Position numbers and translations under genes: made by a program. A stretch of DNA of 64,000 nt from Streptomyces sp. NBC_00483 (GTDB lineage Bacteria; Actinomycetota; Actinomycetes; Streptomycetales; Streptomycetaceae): positions 9,424,001 to 9,488,000 of the forward strand of contig NZ_CP107880.1 of assembly GCF_036013745.1 (NCBI RefSeq). Reading direction: 5' to 3'. Each line of letters starts with the position of its first letter. The stretch's first letter is position 1. The notes under the pieces are model-generated. The model saw nothing but the letters and a program-made list of their open reading frames with translations, had not been told where the DNA came from and did no database searches. Of the stretch, positions 28,066 to 36,842 are shown piece after piece.

Positions 28066-29166
28066 CTACGCGGCCCGGAAGCCGAGGGTCGGTGTGGCTC
28101 GGCGGCGGGCCACCTCGTGCATCCGGGCGGGCACGACATCGGCCAGGAAGCCGTAGCGCCGCACGAGCTCCGTGGTGGCGGCGTCACCCGCCTTGGTGGC
28201 CCGCTCTGCCAACTCGCCCCACCAGGCAGCCACTTCGACCCAGCCCGGCGCGGACAGTGAACCACCGAAGTGCTGGACGGACAGGGCGGCCGTGAGGTTG
28301 GCGAAGGCGAGGCGGTCCGCGAGCGGCCACCCCGCGAGGGTGCCGGTCACGAACCCGGCCATGAACACGTCGCCGGCGCCTGTCGGGTCGAGCGCCTCCA
28401 CGCTCAGGCCCGGGACGTCGGCGTGCTCCCCGGTGAGCGAGTCGACGGCGACGGCGCCCTCGGGTCCCTTGGTGACAACGGCGATAGGAACGAGGTCGGC
28501 CAGCTTGGCCACCGCATCCTGCGGAGTGTCGGTGCGCGTGTAGTGCAGCGCCTCGGTGGCGTTGGGCAGGAAGGCATGGGCGTACCGGAGGCCGGTCAGC
28601 GTCGCGGTGTCCCAGCGGCCCGACTCGTCCCAGCCGACATCGGCGAAGATCCGGGCGCCCTGGTCGTGCGCCTGCCGCAGCCAGGCGTCCTCGCGGTCGG
28701 GTTCGAGCGAGGCCACGCCGGCGCGGGCGCGCGGCACGGTGTGCTCCAGCGGGGGCGCCGGGTGCTCGTGCGTCACCATGGTGCGCTCGCCGTCGTACGC
28801 CATGGAGACCGTCAGCGGCGAGTGCCAGCCGGGGAGCCGCTGCGAGTGGGTGAGGTCGACGCGCTCGACGTCGGCCAGCGACTCCCAGCAGTAGTCGCCG
28901 TACAGATCGGTGCCGAACGTGGCCGCCAGCGTGGTGCGCAGGCCCAGGCGGGCGAGCGCGGTGGCCATGTTCGCGATGCCGCCGGGGCTGGAGCCCATGC
29001 CGCGGGCCCAGTTCTCGGTGCCGATCTTCGGGGCGCCGGCGAGCCCGGTGAACACCAGGTCCATGAAGACGGTTCCCGTGAGGAACACGTCGTGTTCGGG
29101 ATCGCCGGTGGCACGCACCCCCGCCAGCGGATCGATGCAGTCGCACACCGCCCTGCTTGGACTCAC
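28066..29166 (-). CDS. PfkB-family carbohydrate kinase
   Basis: A 366-residue ribokinase-fold kinase. The substrate motif SPGGIANMATALARLGL and the ATP/anion-hole motif DPTGAGDVFMAGF with the catalytic Asp in TGAGD (near 260) are both intact. GTG 29166 is chosen because AGGGAGGG is seven bases upstream; an open frame extending to 29325 runs through a 12-bp tandem repeat and is unlikely to be translated. It is first in the operon with the sugar importer. Substrate could be a hexose or ketose. Confidence 0.88.
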   Translation of the reverse strand: MSPSRAVCDCIDPLAGVRATGDPEHDVFLTGTVFMDLVFTGLAGAPKIGTENWARGMGSSPGGIANMATALARLGLRTTLAATFGTDLYGDYCWESLADVERVDLTHSQRLPGWHSPLTVSMAYDGERTMVTHEHPAPPLEHTVPRARAGVASLEPDREDAWLRQAHDQGARIFADVGWDESGRWDTATLTGLRYAHAFLPNATEALHYTRTDTPQDAVAKLADLVPIAVVTKGPEGAVAVDSLTGEHADVPGLSVEALDPTGAGDVFMAGFVTGTLAGWPLADRLAFANLTAALSVQHFGGSLSAPGWVEVAAWWGELAERATKAGDAATTELVRRYGFLADVVPARMHEVARRRATPTLGFRAA

Positions 29167-29281
29167 CGTCGTACCCTCCCTGTTCGCGAACGTCGGCCGA
29201 TGCGGCGCAACGATGATCGATACCATGCACTTCCGGCCAGGCAGTTGCAAGAAGTTGCTCACCTTTGCGCGGGCGCCGGCT

Positions 29282-29329
29282 CTGTGCATGACGCTGTGCG
29301 TGTCTCTGTGCACGACGCTGTGCATGACG
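29282..29329. repeat. Four tandem 12-bp repeats upstream of pfkB-type gene
   Basis: Four consecutive 12-base units of consensus CTGTGCATGACG (the second is CTGTGCGTGTCT, the third CTGTGCACGACG). They begin 115 bases upstream of the kinase start and the last unit runs into the stem of the adjacent terminator. They may be helically phased regulator sites or simple slippage. Confidence 0.6.
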
Positions 29330-29379
29330 AAGGGGCGTCCGCCCTCCGGCCGTGTGGCGGGAGGGCGGACGCCCCTTCG
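29328..29379. terminator. Long perfect hairpin terminator
   Basis: Perfect 20-bp arms (29328-29347 and 29360-29379) with a 12-base loop, 15 bases beyond the stop of the Old Yellow Enzyme gene on the minus strand. Confidence 0.85.
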
Positions 29380-29394
29380 TCGGGTTTCGGTCTA

Positions 29395-30513
29395 CTAGCT
29401 CAGCGTCTTCAGCGCCGCCGCGTCGTACGCCTTCAGCTCGTCGAAGCGTCCGGCGAGGACCTTCGCCGCCCAGTCCGGGTCCTGGAGCAGGGCGCGGCCG
29501 ACCGCGACCATGTCGAACTCGTCGCGCTCCAGGCTGTCGAGAAGGTCGTCGATGCCCTTGACGGGGGAGCCCTCGCCCGCGAAGCCGCGGATGAAGTCGC
29601 CGTCGAGACCGACGGAGCCGACGGTGATGGTCGGCTTCCCGGTGAGCTTCTTGGTCCAGCCCGCGAGGTTCAGGTCCGAGCCGTCGAACTCCGGACGCCA
29701 GTAACGGCGGGTGGAGGCGTGGAAGACATCGACACCGGCCGCCGCGAGCGGGGCGAGAATCGCCTCGAGCTCCTCCGGGGTCTCGGCGAGCCGCGCGTCG
29801 TACGCCTCCTGCTTCCACTGCGAGTAGCGGAAGATGATCGGGAACTCGGCGGAGACGCGCTCGCGGATCGCGGCCACGACCTCGGCCGCGAACTTCGTAC
29901 GGGCCACGGCGTCACCGCCATAGGCGTCGCCACGACGGTTGGTGCCCGCCCACAGGAACTGGTCCAGCAGATAGCCGTGCGCGCCGTGCACCTCGACACC
30001 GTCGAGACCGATCCGCTCCGCGTCCGCGGCGGCCTGCGCGAAGGCACCGATGACGTCGTCCAGGTCGGCCTGCGTCATCTCCTTGCCCTCGCCCTCGGTA
30101 CCGTCGACACGGATGCCGGAGGGGCCGACGGGCGGAGCCTCGGCGAAGGGCGGCTGGCCCGCCTTGCGCACCATGCCGATGTGCCACAGCTGCGGAACGA
30201 TCGTGCCGCCCGCCGCGTGCACGTCCTCGGCGACCTTCGCCCACCCGGCCAGCTGCTCCTCACCGTGGAACCGCGGCACCCGGTCGCTGTCGCCGGCCGA
30301 GTCGTGGCCCACGTAGGTGCCCTCGGTGATGATCAGGCCGACGCCCGCGGCGGCCCGCCGCGCGTAGTACGAGCGCACATCCTCACCGGGAACGCCGTCC
30401 GGCGAGAACATGCGGGTCATCGGCGCCATCGCGATGCGGTTCGGCACGGTCAGGCCGTTCAGCGCGACGGGACGGGAGAGTATCTCGGCGGCGCGGGACG
30501 TGGGGTCGGCCAC
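29395..30513 (-). CDS. Old Yellow Enzyme family alkene reductase
   Basis: A 372-residue FMN-dependent NAD(P)H oxidoreductase. Recognised by LTVPNRIAMAPMTRM near the N-terminus, VEVHGAHGYLLDQFL with the substrate-binding His pair, and TNRRGDAYGGD. These enzymes reduce activated C=C bonds of enones, maleimides or nitro compounds in the cytoplasm. ATG follows GAGGAG. It is divergent from the 4-hydroxybenzoate hydroxylase gene and ends at a strong terminator. Confidence 0.93.
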   Translation of the reverse strand: MADPTSRAAEILSRPVALNGLTVPNRIAMAPMTRMFSPDGVPGEDVRSYYARRAAAGVGLIITEGTYVGHDSAGDSDRVPRFHGEEQLAGWAKVAEDVHAAGGTIVPQLWHIGMVRKAGQPPFAEAPPVGPSGIRVDGTEGEGKEMTQADLDDVIGAFAQAAADAERIGLDGVEVHGAHGYLLDQFLWAGTNRRGDAYGGDAVARTKFAAEVVAAIRERVSAEFPIIFRYSQWKQEAYDARLAETPEELEAILAPLAAAGVDVFHASTRRYWRPEFDGSDLNLAGWTKKLTGKPTITVGSVGLDGDFIRGFAGEGSPVKGIDDLLDSLERDEFDMVAVGRALLQDPDWAAKVLAGRFDELKAYDAAALKTLS

Positions 30514-30762
30514 GGGGGCTCCTCAGAAGTACGGGCATACGGGATATCGGAACCGGTCGGCTGTGCGGCGCTGCACAAACGGCGATCTTCGGTGGCAACC
30601 GCTGCACCTCCCGCGCGCATTCCGCGAGCGGGCCGCACTGAGGTGTGATCCCGGCCACGGACGGCGGGGCGACCTGCCGCTCAGCCGTGTTGATCACTCC
30701 CGTACCGTGCTGCGACGGGGCCGGCCTCCCCCCTCCCGGTCTCGCAGAAGGAGTGAGAGCTG
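30514..30762. other. Divergent promoter region, OYE / pobA
   Basis: A 249-base gap between divergent genes. It holds a TGTGC-N6-GCACA inverted repeat at 30562-30577 as a possible operator; no further structure is evident. No pobR-type regulator gene is adjacent. Confidence 0.3.
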
Positions 30763-31947
30763 GTGCGTACTCTCGACACGAGTGTGGTGGTTGTCGGAGC
30801 CGGTCCTGCCGGGCTGACGCTCGGTGTGTTGTTGCGGCGGCGTGGGGTCGACTGTGTGGTGGTCGACAAGTTCACGCGGGAGCAGTTGCTGGCGCGTTCG
30901 CGGGCCGGGTTCCTGGAACGGCGGACCGTGCAACTGCTCGACCGGCACGGTCTGTCCGACCGGCTGCGCGCGGAGGGCCTCGCGCACACGCGCTGCGAGA
31001 TACACGCCGAGGGCGAGCGGGTCACCGTGGACTACGAGGCGTGGTGCGGCGACGCGCCCAGCTATGTGTACCCCCAACAGGACGTCGTGGCCGACCTGTT
31101 GGACGCGTATGTCGGTGAGGGCGGCACCCTGCTGCTCGGCAGCCCGGTCACCGATGTCGTGGTGAGCGAGGCGCCGCGGGTCGTGTGCGGCGACGGCACC
31201 GTGATCCACGCGGACCTCGTCGCCGGCGCCGACGGGTGGCACGGGCCGACCCGCGCGGCACTGCCGGACCCGGCCTTCACCCGGTACGACGTCGCGCACG
31301 ACGCCCGACTCCTGGGCGCGCTCGTCGAGGCACCGCCGTCCGCCGGGCACACCGTGTACGCGCAGCACCCCGACGGCTTCGCGGGACACATGCTGCGCTC
31401 CCGCGACGTCACACGCATGTACCTCCAGATACCCGCCGGAGACACCATCGAGCAGTGGCCGGACGAACGGATCTGGAAGGAGCTGCACACGCGGCTCGAC
31501 CTGCCGGACTGGACGCTCAACGAGGGCCCCGTCCTGGACCGTGCCATCGTCGACATGCACACCAAGGTCGTGGAACCCATGCACCACGGGCGCGTCGTGC
31601 TGCTCGGCGACGCCGCGCACATCGTGCCGCCCTCCGGGGGCAAGGGCATGAACCTCGCGGTGGCCGACGCCGCCGATCTCGCGGCGTCCCTTCCGAGTCA
31701 TTTCGAGGGTGAGGAGCCCCTGGAGGCGGTGCTGGCCGCGTACTCCCGGCGGCGCCTGGCCGACGTGTGGCAGGTGCAGGAGTTCAGCCACACCATGCTG
31801 GAACTCCTGCACGCCGACGAGCCCGGCACCCCGGGCGCCGCCTACCGCGAACGGCTGCGGCGCGCCCGGTGGCAGCGGCTGCGCGACGACCCCGCGTACG
31901 TACGGTCCTTCGCGGAGCAGTACATGGGGCCTTCGCTCACGGAATAG
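30763..31947 (+). CDS. pobA: 4-hydroxybenzoate 3-monooxygenase
   Basis: A 394-residue FAD monooxygenase of the same length as Pseudomonas PobA. It has VVVVGAGPAGL (dinucleotide fold), the ARSRAGFLERRTVQLLDRHG segment typical of PobA, and the second flavin motif GDAAHIVPPSGGKGMNLAV. It converts 4-hydroxybenzoate plus NAD(P)H and O2 to protocatechuate, the entry to the beta-ketoadipate pathway. GTG 30763 has AAGGAG nine bases upstream. Protocatechuate ring-cleavage genes are not in this window. Confidence 0.88.
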   Translation: MRTLDTSVVVVGAGPAGLTLGVLLRRRGVDCVVVDKFTREQLLARSRAGFLERRTVQLLDRHGLSDRLRAEGLAHTRCEIHAEGERVTVDYEAWCGDAPSYVYPQQDVVADLLDAYVGEGGTLLLGSPVTDVVVSEAPRVVCGDGTVIHADLVAGADGWHGPTRAALPDPAFTRYDVAHDARLLGALVEAPPSAGHTVYAQHPDGFAGHMLRSRDVTRMYLQIPAGDTIEQWPDERIWKELHTRLDLPDWTLNEGPVLDRAIVDMHTKVVEPMHHGRVVLLGDAAHIVPPSGGKGMNLAVADAADLAASLPSHFEGEEPLEAVLAAYSRRRLADVWQVQEFSHTMLELLHADEPGTPGAAYRERLRRARWQRLRDDPAYVRSFAEQYMGPSLTE

Positions 31948-31949
31948 CC

Positions 31950-32063
31950 CGGGTCACTGTCGGCCCGCGACACGTGGACGCTGAGTAGCTCGGGTCACTT
32001 TCGGCCCGCGACACGCGGACGCCGAGTAGCTCGGGTCACTGCTGTCCCGTGAAGCGCGGACGC
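31950..32063. repeat. Tandem 41-bp repeat derived from a gene 3' end
   Basis: Two 41-base units (31950-31990 and 31991-32031) differ at three positions. A third, diverged copy (from 32032) is the actual last codons and stop of the minus-strand FAD oxidoreductase. Each copy retains the TGA. The pattern suggests duplication of the gene tail into the intergenic space. Confidence 0.8.
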
Positions 32064-33226
32064 TCCAGCTCTCCGAAGGAGTCCGGCGCCGCGCCCGTGA
32101 GGCGGTCCGGGGCGAAGTCGGCGAGGAGCGGGTCCCGTTCGCCGGTCAGCAGCTCGTGCGCCGCGAGGCGTCCGAGCAGCGGCCCCAGCGTGATCCCGCT
32201 GTGCGTAGCCAGCGCGTAGACCCTGCCGTCCGGGCGCAGCCTGCCCGCCACCGTGAGGCCGTCCGCGGGGAGGGCGCGTTGGCCGACGCGGAACGATTCG
32301 AGGCGCGCGCCGCGCGTTCCGTGCAGCAAGTCCGCCAGCCGGTCCAGGAGTTGGGTGGCGTGCGGGCCGTCCACCGGCGGCGGCGCGGCCGGGTCGGCGT
32401 CCTTGTCCAGGTCGAGGCCCTGGACGACGAGCCGGCCGCCCCCGTCCGGGCGGACGTTGAGGCGCGGCGTGGTGAGTACCGCGTCGAGACGTGCCGCCGT
32501 CGGGGAGGTGTAGCCGAGGAGGCCGACCGTGGCGGAGCCGGGCTCGGTCGTGTCGGCCATGGGCAGCGACACCCCGGTCAGCGCCGCCGTCCGCTCGCTC
32601 CACCGCCCCGTCGCGCTGACTGCGAAGTCGAAGGCCTCGCTGGTGCCGTCGGCCAGTTCGATCCGCACGTCAGAGGCGCGTTCGTCGATGCCTGTCACGT
32701 CGGCCGGGCAGCGCAGCTCGGCGCCGTGGTCGCGGGCCTCGCCCCACAGGCGGGCGACGAGCGGGTGCGGCAGCACGTAGCCCTCCTCGGGGAAGTACGC
32801 GATGCGCCGCACCTCTTCGGGGATGCGCAGGTCCGGCACGAGTTCGCGGGCCCGGTCGGGCTTCAGCCACCGCCAGGGATAGTTCCGGCCCTCCAGGAGT
32901 TCGAGAGCGTCCGCGAGGCGCCCGTCGCCCACGTCGTCGGCCGCCCACTCCAGGTTCCCGGCCGGGAAGAACCAGTCCGGCGCAGGGCCGCCCGCCTCCC
33001 GCAGCGCATGGTGCTCGTCGACACCTGCCACGTTCAGTTCGTGGTACGAAATCGGGTTCTTGGCATGGGAGTTGATCCAGGCGAACGTGGTGCCGGTCGT
33101 GCCGGCGGCGAATCCGGTGCGCTCGAAGACGGTGACCGCGGCGCCCCGCAGGGCGAGGGCGCGGGCGGTCGCGGTGCCGAGGACTCCGCCGCCGATCACG
33201 GCGATGCGGGGGGTGGGGGCGGTCAT
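32036..33226 (-). CDS. FAD-dependent amino-acid/amine oxidoreductase (DAO family)
   Basis: A 396-residue DadA/glycine-oxidase-like flavoenzyme. The N-terminal RIAVIGGGVLGTATARALAL is the FAD-binding fold. The body contains GTTGTTFAWINSHAKNP, and the C-terminus ALATHSGITLGPLLGRLAA is the second flavin contact. It probably oxidises an amino acid or amine delivered by the adjacent symporter. ATG 33226 overlaps the symporter stop by four bases, so the two are translationally coupled. The 3' end is copied in tandem downstream. Confidence 0.88.
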   Translation of the reverse strand: MTAPTPRIAVIGGGVLGTATARALALRGAAVTVFERTGFAAGTTGTTFAWINSHAKNPISYHELNVAGVDEHHALREAGGPAPDWFFPAGNLEWAADDVGDGRLADALELLEGRNYPWRWLKPDRARELVPDLRIPEEVRRIAYFPEEGYVLPHPLVARLWGEARDHGAELRCPADVTGIDERASDVRIELADGTSEAFDFAVSATGRWSERTAALTGVSLPMADTTEPGSATVGLLGYTSPTAARLDAVLTTPRLNVRPDGGGRLVVQGLDLDKDADPAAPPPVDGPHATQLLDRLADLLHGTRGARLESFRVGQRALPADGLTVAGRLRPDGRVYALATHSGITLGPLLGRLAAHELLTGERDPLLADFAPDRLTGAAPDSFGELERPRFTGQQ

Positions 33227-34683
33227 ACGGAGGTGCTTCCTTCCGGTGCGGGGACGGGGGAGGACTGGGCGGGCACGGGGGCCGACGGGCGGCCCGAGGT
33301 GAGGGCGCAGCCGAGCAGGACGACGGTGGAGGCGGCGATGCCGTACACCGCGTACGGCACGACGGTGTCGGCGATCTGGGCCGCGCCGCAGCCCACGAGG
33401 CCCGCGATCATCGCGGCGAGGGCGGCGGCAGGTGTCAGCCGGAACCGGCGGCGCAGCGCGTAGCCGAGGAAGAGCGGCGCGGCGAGCGCGGCGGCCGAGT
33501 ACGCGTAGGTGGCGACCAGCCAAGTGAGCGCGGTCGGGAAGGAGATGGCGAGCACGGCGGCGATCGCGGTGACCACGACCGTACAGAGCCGGGAGAGTGT
33601 CACCATGCGGCGGTCGGTGCGCCGCCCGCCCACCACGCTGCTGTACAGGTCGCGTACCAGGCTGGTGACGACCGATTGCAAGGCGCTGCCGGACGTCGAG
33701 ACGATGGTGGCCACGAGAAACGCGCCGTAGGTGACGAGGAGGAGCGGCGGCAGCTGCGTGATCAGCCAGCCGGCCGCCTCCTCCGGATTGCTCAGGCCGG
33801 GGTGCTGGGCGCGGACGGAGAGGCCGATGGCCGCCGCGTAGACACCACCGACGAGGATGGTGAGCCCGCTGAGGATGATGCCGCGGCGGGCGTCGGAGAC
33901 GTTCTTGGTGGCGAAGATGCGCTGGTAGTAGAGCTGGTTGGTGAGGGTGCCGGGCAGGATCGCGGCCACCCACAGCCACACCTGGTCGCCTCCGGCGGCG
34001 AACAGGCCCGACGGCTGCCACAGCCGCTCGGGCACATGTGTCGTGATGCCGCTCCAGCCGCCCGCGAGATGCACGGCGTAGGCGGCGACCACGAGCGACA
34101 TCACGATCTTGAAGATACCGAAGACGAAGTCCGTCCAGGCCACCGATGTCAGCCCACCGGGCAGCACGAACAGCAGCGAACCGGCGGCGATGACGGCGAT
34201 CAGCAGGCTCGGCGAGAGCCCGGTCAACTGCCCGAACAGCTGGGAGAACGCGACGAATTGGGTGGCCAGCCAGCCGAACGGGACGACCAGGGCGCACACC
34301 CCGGTGAGCGCGACGACGACCCGGCTGCGCCCGAACAGCCGGGTGACGACGTCGGGGACGGTGCCGAAACCCTGGTCGCGCAGCCAGCGCGCGGTCAGGG
34401 CGAGACCGAAGAAGCCCAGCACGACGCAGAGTTCGTACGCGAAGACCGACCAGCCCGAGGCGTACGCGATGCCGACGTGGGCGATCAGTACGCCACCGCC
34501 CGCCGCGGTCGCGAACTGGGTGATGACGACGACGATGAGGGGCAGCGACTCGGGCGCGGAGAGCCAGTCGGCGGAGTTCTTCGCGCGGCGGCCGAAGTAC
34601 ACCGAGAGCAGTACCCCGGCGGCGATGATGACCAGGCCGGCGACGACGATCGCGGCTATTTGAGCGGTGGAGTGGTGCGGCAA
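33223..34683 (-). CDS. Sodium:solute symporter (SSS family)
   Basis: A 486-residue polytopic permease with about 13 transmembrane segments. The ITQFATAAGGGVLIAHVGIA and WLATQFVAFSQLFGQLTG regions are typical of SSS carriers. TTG 34683 is chosen because GAGGAG lies nine bases upstream and no ATG or GTG in frame has a better site. Flanked by two FAD amine/amino-acid oxidases, it likely imports their substrate. Confidence 0.88.
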   Translation of the reverse strand: MPHHSTAQIAAIVVAGLVIIAAGVLLSVYFGRRAKNSADWLSAPESLPLIVVVITQFATAAGGGVLIAHVGIAYASGWSVFAYELCVVLGFFGLALTARWLRDQGFGTVPDVVTRLFGRSRVVVALTGVCALVVPFGWLATQFVAFSQLFGQLTGLSPSLLIAVIAAGSLLFVLPGGLTSVAWTDFVFGIFKIVMSLVVAAYAVHLAGGWSGITTHVPERLWQPSGLFAAGGDQVWLWVAAILPGTLTNQLYYQRIFATKNVSDARRGIILSGLTILVGGVYAAAIGLSVRAQHPGLSNPEEAAGWLITQLPPLLLVTYGAFLVATIVSTSGSALQSVVTSLVRDLYSSVVGGRRTDRRMVTLSRLCTVVVTAIAAVLAISFPTALTWLVATYAYSAAALAAPLFLGYALRRRFRLTPAAALAAMIAGLVGCGAAQIADTVVPYAVYGIAASTVVLLGCALTSGRPSAPVPAQSSPVPAPEGSTSV

Positions 34684-34765
34684 GGGGTCACGCTCCTCGG
34701 GAGGGCAGGGGGAAGCCAGGAGGGTGTGCGGTGCCGTGCGGGTGCGAGTGGGGGAGTGGTGGGTG

Positions 34766-35908
34766 TCAGCCCGTGAAGCGCGCCGGGTCGAGGAACGAGA
34801 TGTCGTACGGCGACTTCCCGTCGGTGACCAGGGAAGCGGCGATCTCCCCGAAGACCGGCGCGAGTTTGAAGCCGTGCCCGGAGAACCCGGCGAGGAGCGT
34901 GGCGTCGCGGGCGCCGGGCAGCGGGCCGACCAGCGCGTGGTCGTCGGCGCTGAACGCCTCGGCGTACACACCGATCCGTACGGGATGCGGGACGAGGCCG
35001 GGCAGCAGCCGGGCCACGGCGGCGGACGCGGCCTGCGCGAACTCGGCGTCCGCGCTGCGGGGCAGGTCCTCGGGGGCGCCTGTGTCGTGCCAGGGCAGGT
35101 GGTGCGGCACGATCTTGACGGCGGTTCCGTCGAGCACGGGGAAGCAGGAGAAGCCCGCCTCGTGGTGGCGCCGGATGGCGATCGGCAGCCGGTCGGGCCG
35201 GTGTGCCGCGACGTCCTTGGCGGCGAACCACGCGGCGGTGATGCGCCGCCCCTGCAACGGAAGCCCCGCGAGCCGCGCGAACGAGCCGGACCAGGGGCCG
35301 GGGCTCAGCACCACGTGATCGACGTCGTACGTGCCCTGCTGGGTGCGGATGTGCCAACCGCCGCCGGGGCGTTCGTCGAGCCCGTCCACCCGGTGGTACG
35401 GCAGCAGTTGGGCGCCCAGCTCCTGCGCGCGGGTGAGCGCGGACTGCACGGCGGGCTCGGGGCGCAGCACCCCGGCGCCCGGGTCGAGGACGGCGATCTC
35501 GTCGTCGTCGAGCCGGTGCTGCGGGAAACGCCGCGCGGCCTCCGCGGCGTCCAACACCTCGACGTCCAGGCCGTGTTCGGCGGCGCTGCCCTGAACGGCG
35601 CGCAGATCAGGGTGGTCGGGCGGACCGAGCGTGAGCCCGCCGCAGAGGGTGAGCAGCTCGCGGTCGGCCTCGCTTTCGAGGCGGCGCCACAGTTCGTACG
35701 AGCGGCGCAGCAGCGGAACGTAGGAAGCGCCCTCCTTGTACGCGGTACGGAAGATCCGGGACTCGCCGGCCGAGGCGCCGCGGTCGTGGCCGGGGGCGTA
35801 CGCGTCGAGGGCGAGCACCTCGACACCTCGGGCGGCGAGGTGCCAGGCCGTCATGGCGCCGATGACACCGGTACCGACGACGGCGACGCGCAGCGGGGGA
35901 GTGGACAT
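34766..35908 (-). CDS. Sarcosine oxidase / N-methyl amino acid oxidase-like enzyme
   Basis: A 380-residue monomeric-sarcosine-oxidase-family protein: RVAVVGTGVIGAMTAWHLAA fold, RGASAGESRIFRTAY (the signature arginine region), a catalytic Lys in DGTAVKIVPHHLP, and GFSGHGFKLAPVFGEIAA. The position that normally carries the covalently flavinylated Cys (C-M-Y in Bacillus MSOX) reads G-V-Y (in RIGVYAEAFSADDH), so FAD is probably bound non-covalently. Substrate could be an N-methylated or secondary amino acid. The gene begins 31 bases after the GntR gene ends, likely in one operon. Confidence 0.85.
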   Translation of the reverse strand: MSTPPLRVAVVGTGVIGAMTAWHLAARGVEVLALDAYAPGHDRGASAGESRIFRTAYKEGASYVPLLRRSYELWRRLESEADRELLTLCGGLTLGPPDHPDLRAVQGSAAEHGLDVEVLDAAEAARRFPQHRLDDDEIAVLDPGAGVLRPEPAVQSALTRAQELGAQLLPYHRVDGLDERPGGGWHIRTQQGTYDVDHVVLSPGPWSGSFARLAGLPLQGRRITAAWFAAKDVAAHRPDRLPIAIRRHHEAGFSCFPVLDGTAVKIVPHHLPWHDTGAPEDLPRSADAEFAQAASAAVARLLPGLVPHPVRIGVYAEAFSADDHALVGPLPGARDATLLAGFSGHGFKLAPVFGEIAASLVTDGKSPYDISFLDPARFTG

Positions 35909-35939
35909 GAGGGTTCCTTCCAGCGAGTACGAGAAGGTT

Positions 35940-36692
35940 TCAGGACCCGCCCGGCACCTCCGGCGCTACCGCCGTTTCCGGCAGATCCAGGACCGACTGC
36001 TCGACGAAGAACTCGGTGAGCCCCGGGCGCATGATGTGCCACATGGCCTCCGCGAGCCCGCCGTCGGTCAGCCGTGTGAGACGTCGCAGCCGCAGGACGG
36101 CCTCGCCGGGCGGGGTCTCCAGCAGGGCCGCGGTCGTCTCGTCCAGGACCTGGGCCTCGACGTACATCCGTGAGGTGCTGACGGGGATGCCGGTGCGGTG
36201 GAAGTAGTGCAGGACGGTCAGCTGTTCAAGGTCCTCGCTCAGCAGGTGCGGGGCGAGGGAGAAGGGCACGGCGGACAGTTCGACGGCGAGCGGTTGACCG
36301 TCCTCGCTGTACTTGACGCGCCGCAGCTCGTTGACGGGTTCGGTGTCGGGCACTCCTGGCAGGGCGACGCCGGCGTCACCCGCCGGGACGACCTTGGCGG
36401 ACTGGACGATGTGCGGACCCGGTACCTCGGGCCCGGTCTGCCGCACATCGGTGAAGCGCAGCAGATTCTCCTGGCGGGCCCCTTCGGCGACGAACGTGCC
36501 GCGCCGCCGGTAGCGGACCACGAGGCCTGCCTGGGCGAGTTCGTGCAGGGTGCGCTGCGCGGTGGCGCGACTCACCCCGTACTCCTCGCGCAACTCGGCC
36601 TCCGTCGGTACGCGGGAGCCGGGCTGCCACTCACCCGAGGTGATCCGGGCCTCGATCTCGGCCCGGATCAATTGATACTTGGGAATGCCCAT
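35940..36692 (-). CDS. GntR-family regulator, HutC/UTRA type
   Basis: A 250-residue regulator. The winged helix covers about residues 1-72 (TEAELREEYGVSRATAQRTL), and residues about 90-240 form a UTRA ligand domain. ATG 36692 (MGIPKYQL) is chosen over an upstream open stretch that crosses the operator. A perfect 14-bp palindrome lies 24 bases upstream, so autoregulation and control of the divergent gene are likely. It heads an operon with the sarcosine oxidase-like enzyme, SSS symporter and FAD oxidase. Confidence 0.92.
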   Translation of the reverse strand: MGIPKYQLIRAEIEARITSGEWQPGSRVPTEAELREEYGVSRATAQRTLHELAQAGLVVRYRRRGTFVAEGARQENLLRFTDVRQTGPEVPGPHIVQSAKVVPAGDAGVALPGVPDTEPVNELRRVKYSEDGQPLAVELSAVPFSLAPHLLSEDLEQLTVLHYFHRTGIPVSTSRMYVEAQVLDETTAALLETPPGEAVLRLRRLTRLTDGGLAEAMWHIMRPGLTEFFVEQSVLDLPETAVAPEVPGGS

Positions 36693-36715
36693 TGATTTGA
36701 TCCAACCATTCGCCA

Positions 36716-36729
36716 ATTGACCGGTCAAT
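36716..36729. promoter_or_regulatory. Perfect palindrome, candidate GntR operator
   Basis: ATTGACCGGTCAAT is a perfect 14-bp palindrome between the GntR gene and the divergent YCII-like gene. A second, 10-bp palindrome ATCAATTGAT lies at 36667-36676 within the GntR coding start. Confidence 0.6.
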
Positions 36730-36842
36730 AGTGCGGGGTGAGGTGATCTCCGCCCACGGGCCATTCTCGGGGTGTGGCGGGGTGGGGGAGCGGGCGGTCA
36801 TGCGGTCTGCTGCCGACCGCGGTGGAAGGGGATGCTGGGGCC

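Noticed and set aside
29282..29379. Possible CRISPR-like array
   Set aside because: Units are 12 bases with no spacers, and the adjoining structure is a single terminator hairpin; no cas genes are present.
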